DNA of 48,346 nucleotides, taken from the NCBI GenBank assembly GCA_964579795.1, contig CAZOHM010000020.1, forward strand, positions 1 to 48,346, in the 5' to 3' direction. The notes beneath the pieces were generated by a model. That model had not been told where the DNA came from. It worked only from the letters and a program-made list of their open reading frames with translations, and did no database searches. This DNA comes from JAEYFP01 sp964579795 (GTDB taxonomy: Bacteria; Bacillota; Clostridia; Lachnospirales; Lachnospiraceae). The position numbers and the translations under genes were made by a program. This document shows, in pieces, positions 1-7,904 of the stretch (its first letter is position 1; every line of letters starts with the position of its first letter).

Positions 1-224
1 GCATCTATAATTCTTGGGAACATTTTGTAATCCAGTTGTTTCATCATTTTGACTTCGTTGGCTGCCAATATTTTTTCTTTTCCATTTTGAAGTTTAATTT
101 GCTTGATTGCCCAGTTTTTTCCGATATGAATATCCATTGCCAGATATACATTTCCACTTCCGCCATTCCCAATATGGTTGACAATTCGATAGCGGTTTCC
201 AAGAATTGTCCCCTGCCCAAGCAC
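1..224 (-). CDS. Ser/Thr protein kinase, N-terminal part (cut by window edge)
   Basis: Only the first 74 codons are inside the window. The reading frame gives a Hanks-type kinase N-lobe: the glycine-rich loop GNGGSGNVYLA at about residues 20-30, then the ATP-anchoring lysine in WAIKQIKL at about 41-48. The family transfers phosphate from ATP to Ser/Thr on target proteins. The chosen start is the GTG at 224, because AGAGGTG lies 6 bases upstream; an in-frame GTG at 233 lies inside that ribosome binding site. The gene has its own promoter at 359-387 and is separated from rseP by a terminator, so it is a separate transcription unit. The C-terminal part, where sensor domains would be, is not visible, so the exact subtype is open. 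Confidence 0.8.
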   Translation of the reverse strand, partial: MLGQGTILGNRYRIVNHIGNGGSGNVYLAMDIHIGKNWAIKQIKLQNGKEKILAANEVKMMKQLDYKMFPRIID

Positions 225-358
225 TGATATCACCTCTATTCTATTCTGTTGTTTCATAACATAAGTGATTATTCTGACGGAATCGTCTGATAAGTATTGT
301 CATAGCTGTCGCGCCATAACAAAAGTAAAGATTCGATAAATTCTTTTGCTATAAATGT

Positions 359-387
359 ATCATAATATATACTTTTTTGTTTGTCAA
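359..387 (-). promoter_or_regulatory. Vegetative (sigma-A type) promoter of the kinase gene
   Basis: On the minus strand TTGACA (387-382) is followed after exactly 17 bases by TATGAT (364-359). This is a near-consensus housekeeping promoter. It would give a leader of roughly 125 bases before the kinase start; I see no clear structure in that leader. Confidence 0.7.
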
Positions 388-396
388 TAATGTTTT

Positions 397-430
397 AAAA
401 AAGAGAACAGATTTCTCTGTTCTCTTTTTT
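397..430 (-). terminator. Rho-independent terminator after rseP
   Basis: Perfect 14-bp inverted repeat (AAAAAAGAGAACAG / CTGTTCTCTTTTTT) with a 6-base loop and a run of T on either strand. It overlaps the rseP stop codon and ends the deacetylase-to-rseP operon. By symmetry it could also stop plus-strand transcripts. Confidence 0.9.
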
Positions 431-1466
431 AACCACGGAATAGTCTTGCAATATCATTATACATGACAAAAACCATAAGTAACATCAATAGCGCAAGTCC
501 GACAAAATGAACCATACCTTCCTTTTCCGGACTAATCGGTTTCCTTCGGATTGCTTCAATCAGTAAAAAAACAAGACGTCCACCATCCAGCGCAGGTAAT
601 GGAAGCAAATTCATCACACCGAGATTTGCAGACAAAAGCACTGCAATATCCAACATTGATAAGACAACTGCAGAAATGCCTCCCTGCTTTGCAGAATCAA
701 AAACCTCTCCAACAGCAACTGTCATTCCTACCGGACCGCTCAGGTTGTCTGCCGATAATCTTCCTGTTACTAACATTGCGACACTTTTCACAGTAACCTT
801 TATCCAATATTCCACATAATAAAAGCTGTACTGCAATGTTTTCAGTGCACTCCTGTTTTCCTCAAGTGCACCTCCTGAAAATCCAAACAGATATCGTCCC
901 GCTTCTTCATTATACTGTGGCGTAATATCTACTTCATGTTTAGCGCCTGCTCGTTCATAAGTAAAGCGAACCTGTTCTCCCAAACTGAATTGTGTATTAA
1001 AAACGATTTCAGAAAACAAGTGAATATTCTCCCTGTCCATTCTAACAATTACATCACCCGACTTAAGACCTGCTTCAGCTGCCGGTCCATCTGGTGTCAC
1101 ATCCATAATTGCTGCAGTAGAATATCCTGTAGAACCAATAATAAATAATGATAAAAGAAAAGCCAGAATAAAATTAAATATAGGTCCTGCTGCAATCGTT
1201 GCAATACGTGCCCATACACTTGCCTTCAAAAAAGATCCCTCAGGCGGATTTTCTATATCTTCATCATCAAAAATACAGGCACCACCGCATGGAATCAGTT
1301 TAATACTGTATTTTGTTTCTTTTTTAGTAAACCCAACTAATGTTGGTCCAAAACCAATGCAAAATTCCTTAACAGCTATCCCATTTACTTTTGCAATCAG
1401 GAAATGTCCTGTTTCATGCGCAATCACTATGATGCAAAAAATCAAAACGGCTAAAACTATTTTCAA
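429..1466 (-). CDS. rseP: RIP metalloprotease RseP (site-2 protease)
   Basis: Membrane-embedded zinc protease of the M50 family that cleaves transmembrane segments of anti-sigma factors and similar substrates. The first membrane helix carries the zinc motif HETGH (H17 with the start used). A PDZ domain follows at about residues 135-205 (GPAAEAGLKSGDVIV). The late membrane segment has the second active-site motif NLLPLPALDGGRL. Start: the open frame reaches 1529, inside dxr. I prefer the TTG at 1466, directly after the dxr stop, because AGGTGG lies just upstream and it gives the usual distance to HExxH (345 aa). An ATG at 1493 is the alternative. Last gene of the operon before the terminator at 397-430. 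Confidence 0.9.
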   Translation of the reverse strand: MKIVLAVLIFCIIVIAHETGHFLIAKVNGIAVKEFCIGFGPTLVGFTKKETKYSIKLIPCGGACIFDDEDIENPPEGSFLKASVWARIATIAAGPIFNFILAFLLSLFIIGSTGYSTAAIMDVTPDGPAAEAGLKSGDVIVRMDRENIHLFSEIVFNTQFSLGEQVRFTYERAGAKHEVDITPQYNEEAGRYLFGFSGGALEENRSALKTLQYSFYYVEYWIKVTVKSVAMLVTGRLSADNLSGPVGMTVAVGEVFDSAKQGGISAVVLSMLDIAVLLSANLGVMNLLPLPALDGGRLVFLLIEAIRRKPISPEKEGMVHFVGLALLMLLMVFVMYNDIARLFRG

Positions 1467-1467
1467 G

Positions 1468-2610
1468 CTACCACCTACTCTCAATAAAATCATATGTTTC
1501 CTTTTCGGCATCCAATATTTGGAATACACCAGGATTTTCTAATACTTTATGATGTTCCATTGATAGTGCAATTATGTCAGGAATATCCATAAAGCCTATT
1601 TCCCCTCTCAGGAATAAATTGACCGCCTTTTCATTTGCTGCATTCAAAACGGTAGGCATTGTACCACCTTTTGTTGCTGCCTCAAACGCAAGCTTTAATC
1701 CCGTAAATGTATCCATGTCGGGTGCTTCGAATGTCATCTGTGCAAGCTTATAAAAGTCAACTCGCTCAGCAGCCAGTGGTCTTCTTTCCGGATAAAACAA
1801 AGCATACTGAATTGGCAGCTTCATATCCGGCATTCCCAATTCTGCAATAATGGCACCATCCACATATTCTACCATAGAATGAATAATACTCTGCGGATGT
1901 ACAACAACCTGAATCCTGTCAAGTTCCACTCCGAAAAGCCATCTTGCCTCCATGACCTCCAGTCCTTTATTTACAAGTGTAGCTGAATCAACCGTAATTT
2001 TCTTACCCATAGACCAATTAGGGTGTTTCAGAGCGTCTGCCACTGTCATCATCTTTAACTCTTCTACACTTTTATTACGAAACGGTCCACCGGATGCAGT
2101 CAATAAAATTTTACTTATTTTTTCCGGATTCTCGCCATTCAAAGACTGAAATATTGCACTGTGCTCACTATCAACAGGTAATATTGAAACATGATTTTTT
2201 TCGGCAAGCGGCATAATAATATGTCCGGCTGTCACTAGAGTTTCTTTATTTGCAAGAGCAATGTTCTTTCCGGCCTCTATCGCCGCAATCGTTGGACGTA
2301 TTCCAATCATTCCCACCATCGCAGTTACAACCGTTTCCACCTCAGGATAAACAGCGGCTTCTAATAGCCCTTCCATACCTGCACATACCTTCACAGGAAG
2401 ATCTGATACATTCTCTTTCAACTGCTGTGCTGCTTTTTCATCATAAATCACAGCAAACTTTGGCTCAAATTCTCTGATTTGCTTTTCTGCAAGTGAAATA
2501 TTTGATCCTGCAGCTATGACTGAAACATGTAAATCTTTATTTGCGCGAACAATCTCCATTGTTTGTGTCCCAATAGAGCCTGTAGAACCCAATACTGCTA
2601 TTTTCTTCAT
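1468..2610 (-). CDS. dxr: 1-deoxy-D-xylulose 5-phosphate reductoisomerase
   Basis: Second enzyme of the non-mevalonate (MEP) isoprenoid pathway: it converts DXP to 2-C-methyl-D-erythritol 4-phosphate with NADPH and a divalent metal. The 380-aa length is normal. The N-terminus has the nucleotide-binding turn GSTGSIGTQT (residues 8-17). Further family signatures are NKETLV, the metal/substrate segment PVDSEHSAIFQ, TASGGPF, HPNWSMG and VNKGLEVMEARWLF. The ATG at 2610 has GAGGAG upstream. It lies between cdsA (40 bp gap) and rseP (abutting), the usual Firmicutes arrangement, so isoprenoid precursor supply is co-transcribed with the UppS step that uses it. Confidence 0.96.
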   Translation of the reverse strand: MKKIAVLGSTGSIGTQTMEIVRANKDLHVSVIAAGSNISLAEKQIREFEPKFAVIYDEKAAQQLKENVSDLPVKVCAGMEGLLEAAVYPEVETVVTAMVGMIGIRPTIAAIEAGKNIALANKETLVTAGHIIMPLAEKNHVSILPVDSEHSAIFQSLNGENPEKISKILLTASGGPFRNKSVEELKMMTVADALKHPNWSMGKKITVDSATLVNKGLEVMEARWLFGVELDRIQVVVHPQSIIHSMVEYVDGAIIAELGMPDMKLPIQYALFYPERRPLAAERVDFYKLAQMTFEAPDMDTFTGLKLAFEAATKGGTMPTVLNAANEKAVNLFLRGEIGFMDIPDIIALSMEHHKVLENPGVFQILDAEKETYDFIESRW

Positions 2611-2650
2611 AGCAATAACTCCTCATGTATTGTATTTTATTGTATTACAT

Positions 2651-3475
2651 CTATCTCATAAAAATGACTGCAAGAAAATATATCATTGGTGCAGTAAAAA
2701 TCACACTGTCAAATCGATCAAGAACACCGCCATGACCTGGTATCAGCTTTCCATAATCTTTAATCTCATGATTACGTTTAATCGCAGATGCGGCCAAATC
2801 TCCTATCTGTGAAACCACAGCACCAACAGCACCAATAATAATGAAAATCAAGGTAATTGTCTGATCCGGAACCATCTTTTCCACAAGGAAATAGGCAAAC
2901 CCAGCTGCAACAATCACAGCACCAGCAACTCCTCCTATAGAACCTTCAATTGATTTTTTAGGGCTGAGTACCGGTGCGAGCTTATGCCGTCCAAACAGCA
3001 TCCCTGTGCAGTATGCGCATGTATCGCATATCCACGAGCCAATAAAAATCAGCCACACAATGTATTCTCCATGTTTTAAGCTTCTCGAAAGGAAAATAAA
3101 GGAGAGCATGACCGGAACATACATAAACCCAAAAAAAGCATTCATAATCTGCGATGCGTGATATTTAGGAAAGGGAAACACATATACCGCCATTAAGCAA
3201 ACAAATACTATCACTATCACAAGCAGAAGATATCTCTCCGGTTGCTCAGCAAAATAACTCATCAGATAATACGAGACTGTTCCAAGTATTGTTACCGTTT
3301 CCAACAAATTCATACCTTTTTTTTCAGTTCTGATGCCTACCGCTCTGTTGAACTCAAAAAGACCAATCAAAGAAATTACAAATAGCTCTGCTGCTAAAAC
3401 AGGACCGCCAATAATATTCACAATTATTGTCAGTACAAGAAGAACCATACTACTCGCAAGTCTTGTAAAAAACAT
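2651..3475 (-). CDS. cdsA: Phosphatidate cytidylyltransferase
   Basis: Integral membrane enzyme that makes CDP-diacylglycerol from phosphatidate and CTP, the branch point of phospholipid synthesis. Many hydrophobic helices are visible. The CdsA signature is near the C-terminus: SAIKRNHEIKD, then GHGGVLDRFDS, with the conserved K-D and H-G-G...D-R-x-D residues. The open frame extends to 3529 inside uppS, but the ATG at 3475 has a strong GGAGG (GAGGAGGCATAAT) before it and gives a normal 274-aa protein starting MFFTRLASS. It follows uppS with a 1-base gap. Confidence 0.95.
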   Translation of the reverse strand: MFFTRLASSMVLLVLTIIVNIIGGPVLAAELFVISLIGLFEFNRAVGIRTEKKGMNLLETVTILGTVSYYLMSYFAEQPERYLLLVIVIVFVCLMAVYVFPFPKYHASQIMNAFFGFMYVPVMLSFIFLSRSLKHGEYIVWLIFIGSWICDTCAYCTGMLFGRHKLAPVLSPKKSIEGSIGGVAGAVIVAAGFAYFLVEKMVPDQTITLIFIIIGAVGAVVSQIGDLAASAIKRNHEIKDYGKLIPGHGGVLDRFDSVIFTAPMIYFLAVIFMR

Positions 3476-3476
3476 A

Positions 3477-4184
3477 TTATGCCTCCTCAATTCCTCCGTA
3501 ACGTCTATTTCTGCTGTTATATGCTTCAATAGCTTTTATGAGCTCCTCTTTTGAGAAATCAGGCCAATGCACCTCGGCAAAATAAAATTCTGTGTATGCA
3601 AGCTGCCATAAAAGGAAATTCGAAATACGCTGTTCTCCGCTTGTCCTGATTAATAAATCAGGATTCGGTATTCCTGCTGTATCCAAATATTGTTCAAACA
3701 ATTCTTTTGTAATAGGGTCATCAGAAATTTTCCCAGATTTTTTGTCTGCTTCAATACGATTCATAGCACGTAACATTTCATCCTGACTTCCGTAGTTTAA
3801 TGCTACTTGAAAATGAAGTCCTGTATTATTTTTCGTTGCCTCTTCCAGCTCTGCAATTCTTTCCTGAAGATCTGGTTCCAAAGCACTTTTTTCACCAATC
3901 ACCTTTACGCACATTTTATTCTTTTCGGCTGTTTTCAGGCACGTTTTCATATAGCTGCGTAAAAGTTTCATCAGAGCCTCTACTTCATCCTGTGGCCTTG
4001 ACCAGTTTTCTGTAGAAAAAGCATATACAGTCAAATACTGCACACCCATTTTATATGCCTCTTCGCAAATCTTCTCCACATTTTTACTTCCCTGCACGTG
4101 TCCATAATTTCTTGGCATGCCTTTGCTCTTTGCCCATCTTCCATTCCCATCAAGAATGATGGCAATATGTTTTGGAACATTCAT
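3477..4184 (-). CDS. uppS: Isoprenyl transferase (undecaprenyl diphosphate synthase)
   Basis: Cytosolic cis-prenyltransferase that extends farnesyl diphosphate with isopentenyl diphosphate to make the C55 lipid carrier for peptidoglycan and wall polymers. The N-terminus HIAIILDGNGRWAKSKG holds the catalytic Asp (D13) and diphosphate-binding residues. The C-terminal part has DLLIRTSGEQRISNFLLWQ and YTEFYF, both family signatures. 235 aa is normal. It lies between frr and cdsA; a hairpin-forming spacer (4212-4242) separates it from frr. Confidence 0.96.
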   Translation of the reverse strand: MNVPKHIAIILDGNGRWAKSKGMPRNYGHVQGSKNVEKICEEAYKMGVQYLTVYAFSTENWSRPQDEVEALMKLLRSYMKTCLKTAEKNKMCVKVIGEKSALEPDLQERIAELEEATKNNTGLHFQVALNYGSQDEMLRAMNRIEADKKSGKISDDPITKELFEQYLDTAGIPNPDLLIRTSGEQRISNFLLWQLAYTEFYFAEVHWPDFSKEELIKAIEAYNSRNRRYGGIEEA

Positions 4185-4211
4185 AAAATATCCTCCATAT
4201 ATATACCGAAA

Positions 4212-4242
4212 GGGACACGACGGGATTAATTCGTCTTGTCCC
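4212..4242 (-). other. Intercistronic hairpin between frr and uppS
   Basis: The arms GGGACAAGACG and CGTCGTGTCCC pair with one mismatch around a 9-base loop. No T-run follows on the minus strand, so it is not a standard terminator. It could stabilise mRNA ends or tune relative expression of the two halves of the operon; that role is inference. Confidence 0.5.
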
Positions 4243-4257
4243 CAAAATATCCATTTA

Positions 4258-4809
4258 TTAAACAGTCAGTATATCCTTTGATTTTTCTTCAATCATTTCA
4301 TCAACCTGCTTAATATACTTATCTGTTGCTTTTTGCAGTTCTTCTTCTAGTTGTTTGATTTCATCCTCAGAAATATCTGACTTGGAAAGCTTTTTAAAGG
4401 AATCATTTCCATCTCTGCGAATATTTCTGATAGCGACTTTATCCGCCTCTCCCTTTTTCTTAACTTCTTTCACAAGATCTTTTCTGCGTTCTTCTGTCAG
4501 TTCCGGAAAAATCAATCGAATAACCTGACCATCATTTGTTGGATTGATTCCAAGATCAGACATCTGTATTGCTTTTTCAATTTCTTTCAGCAAGTTCTTT
4601 TCCCAAGGCTGAATCTGTATCATTCTTGGCTCAGGAATCGAAATATTACCAACCTGCTGTATCGGTGTCGGTGTTCCGTAATAATCCACCTTCAACTTAT
4701 CCAGCACGTGTGGATTTGCACGTCCTGCCCTGATTGAAGAAAATTCCGATGCAAGATGTTCAATCGTTTTCTTCATTTTATTGTCAAACTCAATTAATCT
4801 TTCATTCAT
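4258..4809 (-). CDS. frr: Ribosome recycling factor
   Basis: With EF-G, splits post-termination ribosomes into subunits. The 183-aa protein matches the family in length and shows the signatures EFSSIRAGRANPHVLDKLKVDYYG, QPWEKNLLKEIEKAI and the C-terminal helical region with EDEIKQLEEELQKATDKYI-type coiled coil. It follows pyrH by 21 bp, the conserved pyrH-frr pair found in most bacteria. Confidence 0.97.
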   Translation of the reverse strand: MNERLIEFDNKMKKTIEHLASEFSSIRAGRANPHVLDKLKVDYYGTPTPIQQVGNISIPEPRMIQIQPWEKNLLKEIEKAIQMSDLGINPTNDGQVIRLIFPELTEERRKDLVKEVKKKGEADKVAIRNIRRDGNDSFKKLSKSDISEDEIKQLEEELQKATDKYIKQVDEMIEEKSKDILTV

Positions 4810-4830
4810 AAAATAATCCTCCCAAATAAT

Positions 4831-5526
4831 TTATACTGTCACCTTTGTCCCATTAAACTTTCCATCAATTGTGTTAACAATGCTGTTTTCTTCATTTAGA
4901 CTGAACACATACATTGGCATTTTGTTTTCCATAGCAAGAATAGAAGCGGTCAAATCCACTACCTGCAGCTTTTTATCAATTACTTCGTCAATTGATATTT
5001 CATCAAACTTCTTTGCATTTGGATTTGTCTTTGGATCACTGTCATACACACCATCAATTGCCTTTGCAAGTAGAATACCTTCTGCTTCAACCTCAACAGC
5101 ACGCAATACGACACCTGTATCAGTCGAAAAATAAGGATGTCCCGTACCTCCTGCAAAAAAAACAACCATTCCCTTTGCAAAATACTTATTTGCACGATCC
5201 TTTGAAAAGAGCTTTGTGAATGAACCACATTCAAACGGTGTCAAAACATTAGTCATCAAGCCTACCGAACGAAATATTTCGGAGACATATATACAATTCA
5301 TTACTGTAGCAAGCATTCCGATTTGATCTGCTTTAGTACGGTCAATGTTTTCACTTGTGCGTCCTCTCCAGAAGTTGCCACCGCCAATTACTATTCCAAC
5401 CTCAATTTTCTTTTCCACAATTGCCTTGACCTGAAGTGCAACTCTTCTGACTGTTTCTTCATCAAAACCAGTTTTTTTATCCCCAGCAAGTGCCTCTCCG
5501 CTCAACTTTAACAATACTCTTTTCAT
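4831..5526 (-). CDS. pyrH: Uridylate kinase (UMP kinase)
   Basis: Phosphorylates UMP to UDP with ATP; a hexameric bacterial enzyme of the amino-acid-kinase fold. Seen here: the N-terminal LLKLSGEAL, the glycine-rich IGGGNFWRGR, GGTGHPYFSTDTG in the middle and LLAKAIDGVYDSDPK, all conserved in PyrH. 231 aa is normal. UMP kinase feeds UDP-sugar precursors and CTP, fitting the neighbouring lipid and wall genes. The start ATG at 5526 has GAGG 11 bases upstream, a rather long spacing. Confidence 0.96.
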   Translation of the reverse strand: MKRVLLKLSGEALAGDKKTGFDEETVRRVALQVKAIVEKKIEVGIVIGGGNFWRGRTSENIDRTKADQIGMLATVMNCIYVSEIFRSVGLMTNVLTPFECGSFTKLFSKDRANKYFAKGMVVFFAGGTGHPYFSTDTGVVLRAVEVEAEGILLAKAIDGVYDSDPKTNPNAKKFDEISIDEVIDKKLQVVDLTASILAMENKMPMYVFSLNEENSIVNTIDGKFNGTKVTV

Positions 5527-5558
5527 ACAGTTATCATCCTCATTTCATATCCATCAAA

Positions 5559-6737
5559 TTATTCAGACTTCAGATTATTAACCTTTGCAGTTTTATCATC
5601 CTCATCAAAGAAGCTCAATGGGCTGACATCAGCGTAGCACTGTGAACACAGTCCTTCAATAACAGCACCATTATTGATTTGTATTGATTTAGACTTAATA
5701 TTACCCATAATAATTGCTGTTGTATCAAGAATAACCGGTCCCTGTACGTCAATGTCACCCTTCACTGCACCAGCAAGTACAGCTGACATGGCTGAAATAT
5801 TTCCTTTTACAACCGAACTCTGTCCAATCTTAACAGATCCGCTGCTGTGAATCTCTCCAACAATTTTTGCACCATCTGCAAACACTTCCTCAGCACTTGA
5901 ATTTCCTTCAATGCTTCCAGTGATTTCAAGCTTACCCTTAATCTCAATATTACCAGATACATTTCCTTTAACTTCCAAAGAGCCTTCTGAAAGGATATCA
6001 CCCTTTACAGACATTCCAGCAATAATTGTACCTATTTCCATCGTACCTGTTTCCATCTTTCTTTCCTCCATTGTTGTATTAATTGGTGCAGGTCTTTCTA
6101 CCTGCTCATTTGCAAATACCGGTGTAACCTGAACTCTTTCTTCCTCTACCGGTTTTGAATCTGATACCAAACTTTCTGTTGCCGACTGCATGAGTGGAAC
6201 TTCACTAGAATCAAATTCAGCTTCCTGTACAGAAGGTTCTTCCAACAATGCTTCCCGGGGCTGTTCCTCAACAGGCATCTCTATTGCCGGCTCCTCTTTC
6301 TCGAAAATTTCCGGCTCCGAAAAATCAATTTTTTCTTCAACAGGCTCTGCCTTTTTTTCCGGATGTTCAAAAGTTACAAACACCGGCTGTCTGACCTGTT
6401 TTTTTTCAATCGAATCCGGCTCCTCGTCTGGCTCGGATTTTGTCTCTGCGAACAAGTCGCTCATTACTGAATCTGGTACGGATACTTCCTTTTCAGGCAT
6501 AAACTCCATAAACGATTCGTGTTCTTCATTAGAAGATGCTGCTTCCATATTATTTAACAAATCAGCAATATCACTCTTATCAAATACCGCATCTGATTCA
6601 GAAATCGTATCCACCATCTGTGGCTGATCATCCATGATATCTTCTGCTAGTGTAATAGGTTCTTCCGACTTTTCCTCCGGCAAAAGTTCATTTACAGCCT
6701 GAGACAGATCTTCTTTGAAATCTTTGAAAAAACTCAT
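5559..6737 (-). CDS. Bactofilin-family polymer-forming protein with long acidic N-terminus
   Basis: The C-terminal third (about residues 230-365) is a bactofilin beta-helix: short repeats alternating ISGNIEIKGKLEITG-like strands with hydrophobic positions. Bactofilins polymerise without nucleotide and scaffold envelope enzymes. Residues 1-230 are unusual: acidic, rich in E, P and S, with no predicted fold, probably a flexible linker or docking region. At the end of the helix there is a CSQC pair, a possible metal or redox site, then an acidic tail. The ATG at 6737 has GGAGG 8 bases upstream. It lies 15 bp after the deacetylase gene and before pyrH. The pairing with an envelope deacetylase suggests a role in localising wall modification; that is inference. 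Confidence 0.85.
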   Translation of the reverse strand: MSFFKDFKEDLSQAVNELLPEEKSEEPITLAEDIMDDQPQMVDTISESDAVFDKSDIADLLNNMEAASSNEEHESFMEFMPEKEVSVPDSVMSDLFAETKSEPDEEPDSIEKKQVRQPVFVTFEHPEKKAEPVEEKIDFSEPEIFEKEEPAIEMPVEEQPREALLEEPSVQEAEFDSSEVPLMQSATESLVSDSKPVEEERVQVTPVFANEQVERPAPINTTMEERKMETGTMEIGTIIAGMSVKGDILSEGSLEVKGNVSGNIEIKGKLEITGSIEGNSSAEEVFADGAKIVGEIHSSGSVKIGQSSVVKGNISAMSAVLAGAVKGDIDVQGPVILDTTAIIMGNIKSKSIQINNGAVIEGLCSQCYADVSPLSFFDEDDKTAKVNNLKSE

Positions 6738-6752
6738 TATCTTTTCCTCCGT

Positions 6753-7802
6753 TTATTGTATATTTATATGCTGAATTGGCATAGTGTTTTCATCTATTGG
6801 AGCAATTTGAGCACCCATCTCAATCAATCGTTCAATAATCAATGGTAAAGCTTCAACTGTCGCATTCTTGTTTCCAAGATCATGCATCAGTATCATGGCT
6901 TCCTCATGATTCTGAATTCCATTCAGAGAATTCATTACAATCTGATCTCTGTCTGGTGCCGGTGTCGTCGCGTCTTCACTGGAAATATTCCAGTCATAGA
7001 ACGTAATGCCTCTTTCTGCAAGTACATCCACATAAGTAGACATATCCAACTTTGCAACTTTATTACTGCTTCCACCCGGAAATCTGTATATTGTGGGCAT
7101 AAATCCTGTCTCATCATAAATCAGTGACTGAATTTTAGACACATCATTAATAAACGAATCTCTCGATGCATAAATCTCATTATATTTATGCGAATAGGAA
7201 TGCATCCCAAGCACATGACCTTCATCAATAATCCGCTTATACATTTTCTTCAGCTCTGGTTTATCCGTTGCTACAACAAAAAAATTACCCTTTACGCCAT
7301 AACTGCCCAGAATATCTAAAATGTCATCCGTATGAATACTCGGACCATCATCAAAAGTCAAATAGACTTTCTTTGGCCAATCCTGGTTAGCAATAGTAGG
7401 ATCTAATGTTGTATTTGCTGAAACACCTGCATCATTGATTGATACCGCGTTTGCCTCGAAATTATCGACAACCGGACTGTTTTCGTAACCTTCAGGCTCT
7501 TTTAATGTATTATCAGATACTGTCTCCGGTTCGTTTGTTATGTATGATTCCTTATTATCCTTTGTTCCGACTCTTGTTAACTGCATATCATTTTCTGCAG
7601 ATACAGCAAGTATTGTTTCTTCTGTATCTGTAAGCTTCTGCAGCTGACCCTCCAATTTTTCAAGTCTGCAGAATAATAACACACATAGCAGTGTTGGAAA
7701 AAGAATTGCTGAAACAATCAGTCCAATAATTACCCTTTTTATCAGACGTACCCTGGCACTTCTATCTATACTCCCCGTACCATTAGGCCTTTGCATTATC
7801 AT
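6753..7802 (-). CDS. Membrane-anchored polysaccharide deacetylase (NodB domain)
   Basis: 349 aa. One membrane segment at about 23-46, a short coiled coil after it, a polar linker to about 140, then an extracellular NodB domain (about 145-340). Catalytic motifs are complete: TFDDGPS (base and metal Asp at 151-152), HSYSH metal ligands at 201-205, YRFPGGSSN, the DWN motif and LMHD near the end. The family removes acetyl groups from peptidoglycan or other N-acetyl polysaccharides. Substrate cannot be told from sequence. Start: ATG at 7802 or the in-frame ATG at 7796; AAGGA lies 4 and 10 bases upstream respectively, so the choice is uncertain. First gene of the operon running to rseP. Confidence 0.92.
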   Translation of the reverse strand: MIMQRPNGTGSIDRSARVRLIKRVIIGLIVSAILFPTLLCVLLFCRLEKLEGQLQKLTDTEETILAVSAENDMQLTRVGTKDNKESYITNEPETVSDNTLKEPEGYENSPVVDNFEANAVSINDAGVSANTTLDPTIANQDWPKKVYLTFDDGPSIHTDDILDILGSYGVKGNFFVVATDKPELKKMYKRIIDEGHVLGMHSYSHKYNEIYASRDSFINDVSKIQSLIYDETGFMPTIYRFPGGSSNKVAKLDMSTYVDVLAERGITFYDWNISSEDATTPAPDRDQIVMNSLNGIQNHEEAMILMHDLGNKNATVEALPLIIERLIEMGAQIAPIDENTMPIQHINIQ

Positions 7803-7844
7803 TTGTTCCTTCCATCATTAGTGATATCAAAACACACCTTTTAT

Positions 7845-7873
7845 ATTGTACCACATTTGCTATTCTTTAGAAA
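7845..7873 (-). promoter_or_regulatory. Probable promoter of the deacetylase-to-rseP operon
   Basis: Minus strand: extended -10 TGGTACAAT (TACAAT at 7850-7845), with only a weak -35 (TTTCTA) 17 bases upstream. It lies about 45 bases before the deacetylase start, in the only non-coding gap upstream of this operon. Confidence 0.45.
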
Positions 7874-7904
7874 ACATTTTTTTCTCATTTCAAAATTTTT
7901 TCAC

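Noticed and set aside
6190..6627. 145-aa Ser-rich open frame on the plus strand
   Set aside because: It is the antisense of the Glu/Ser-rich bactofilin N-terminus; such composition leaves long open antisense frames. No ribosome binding site.
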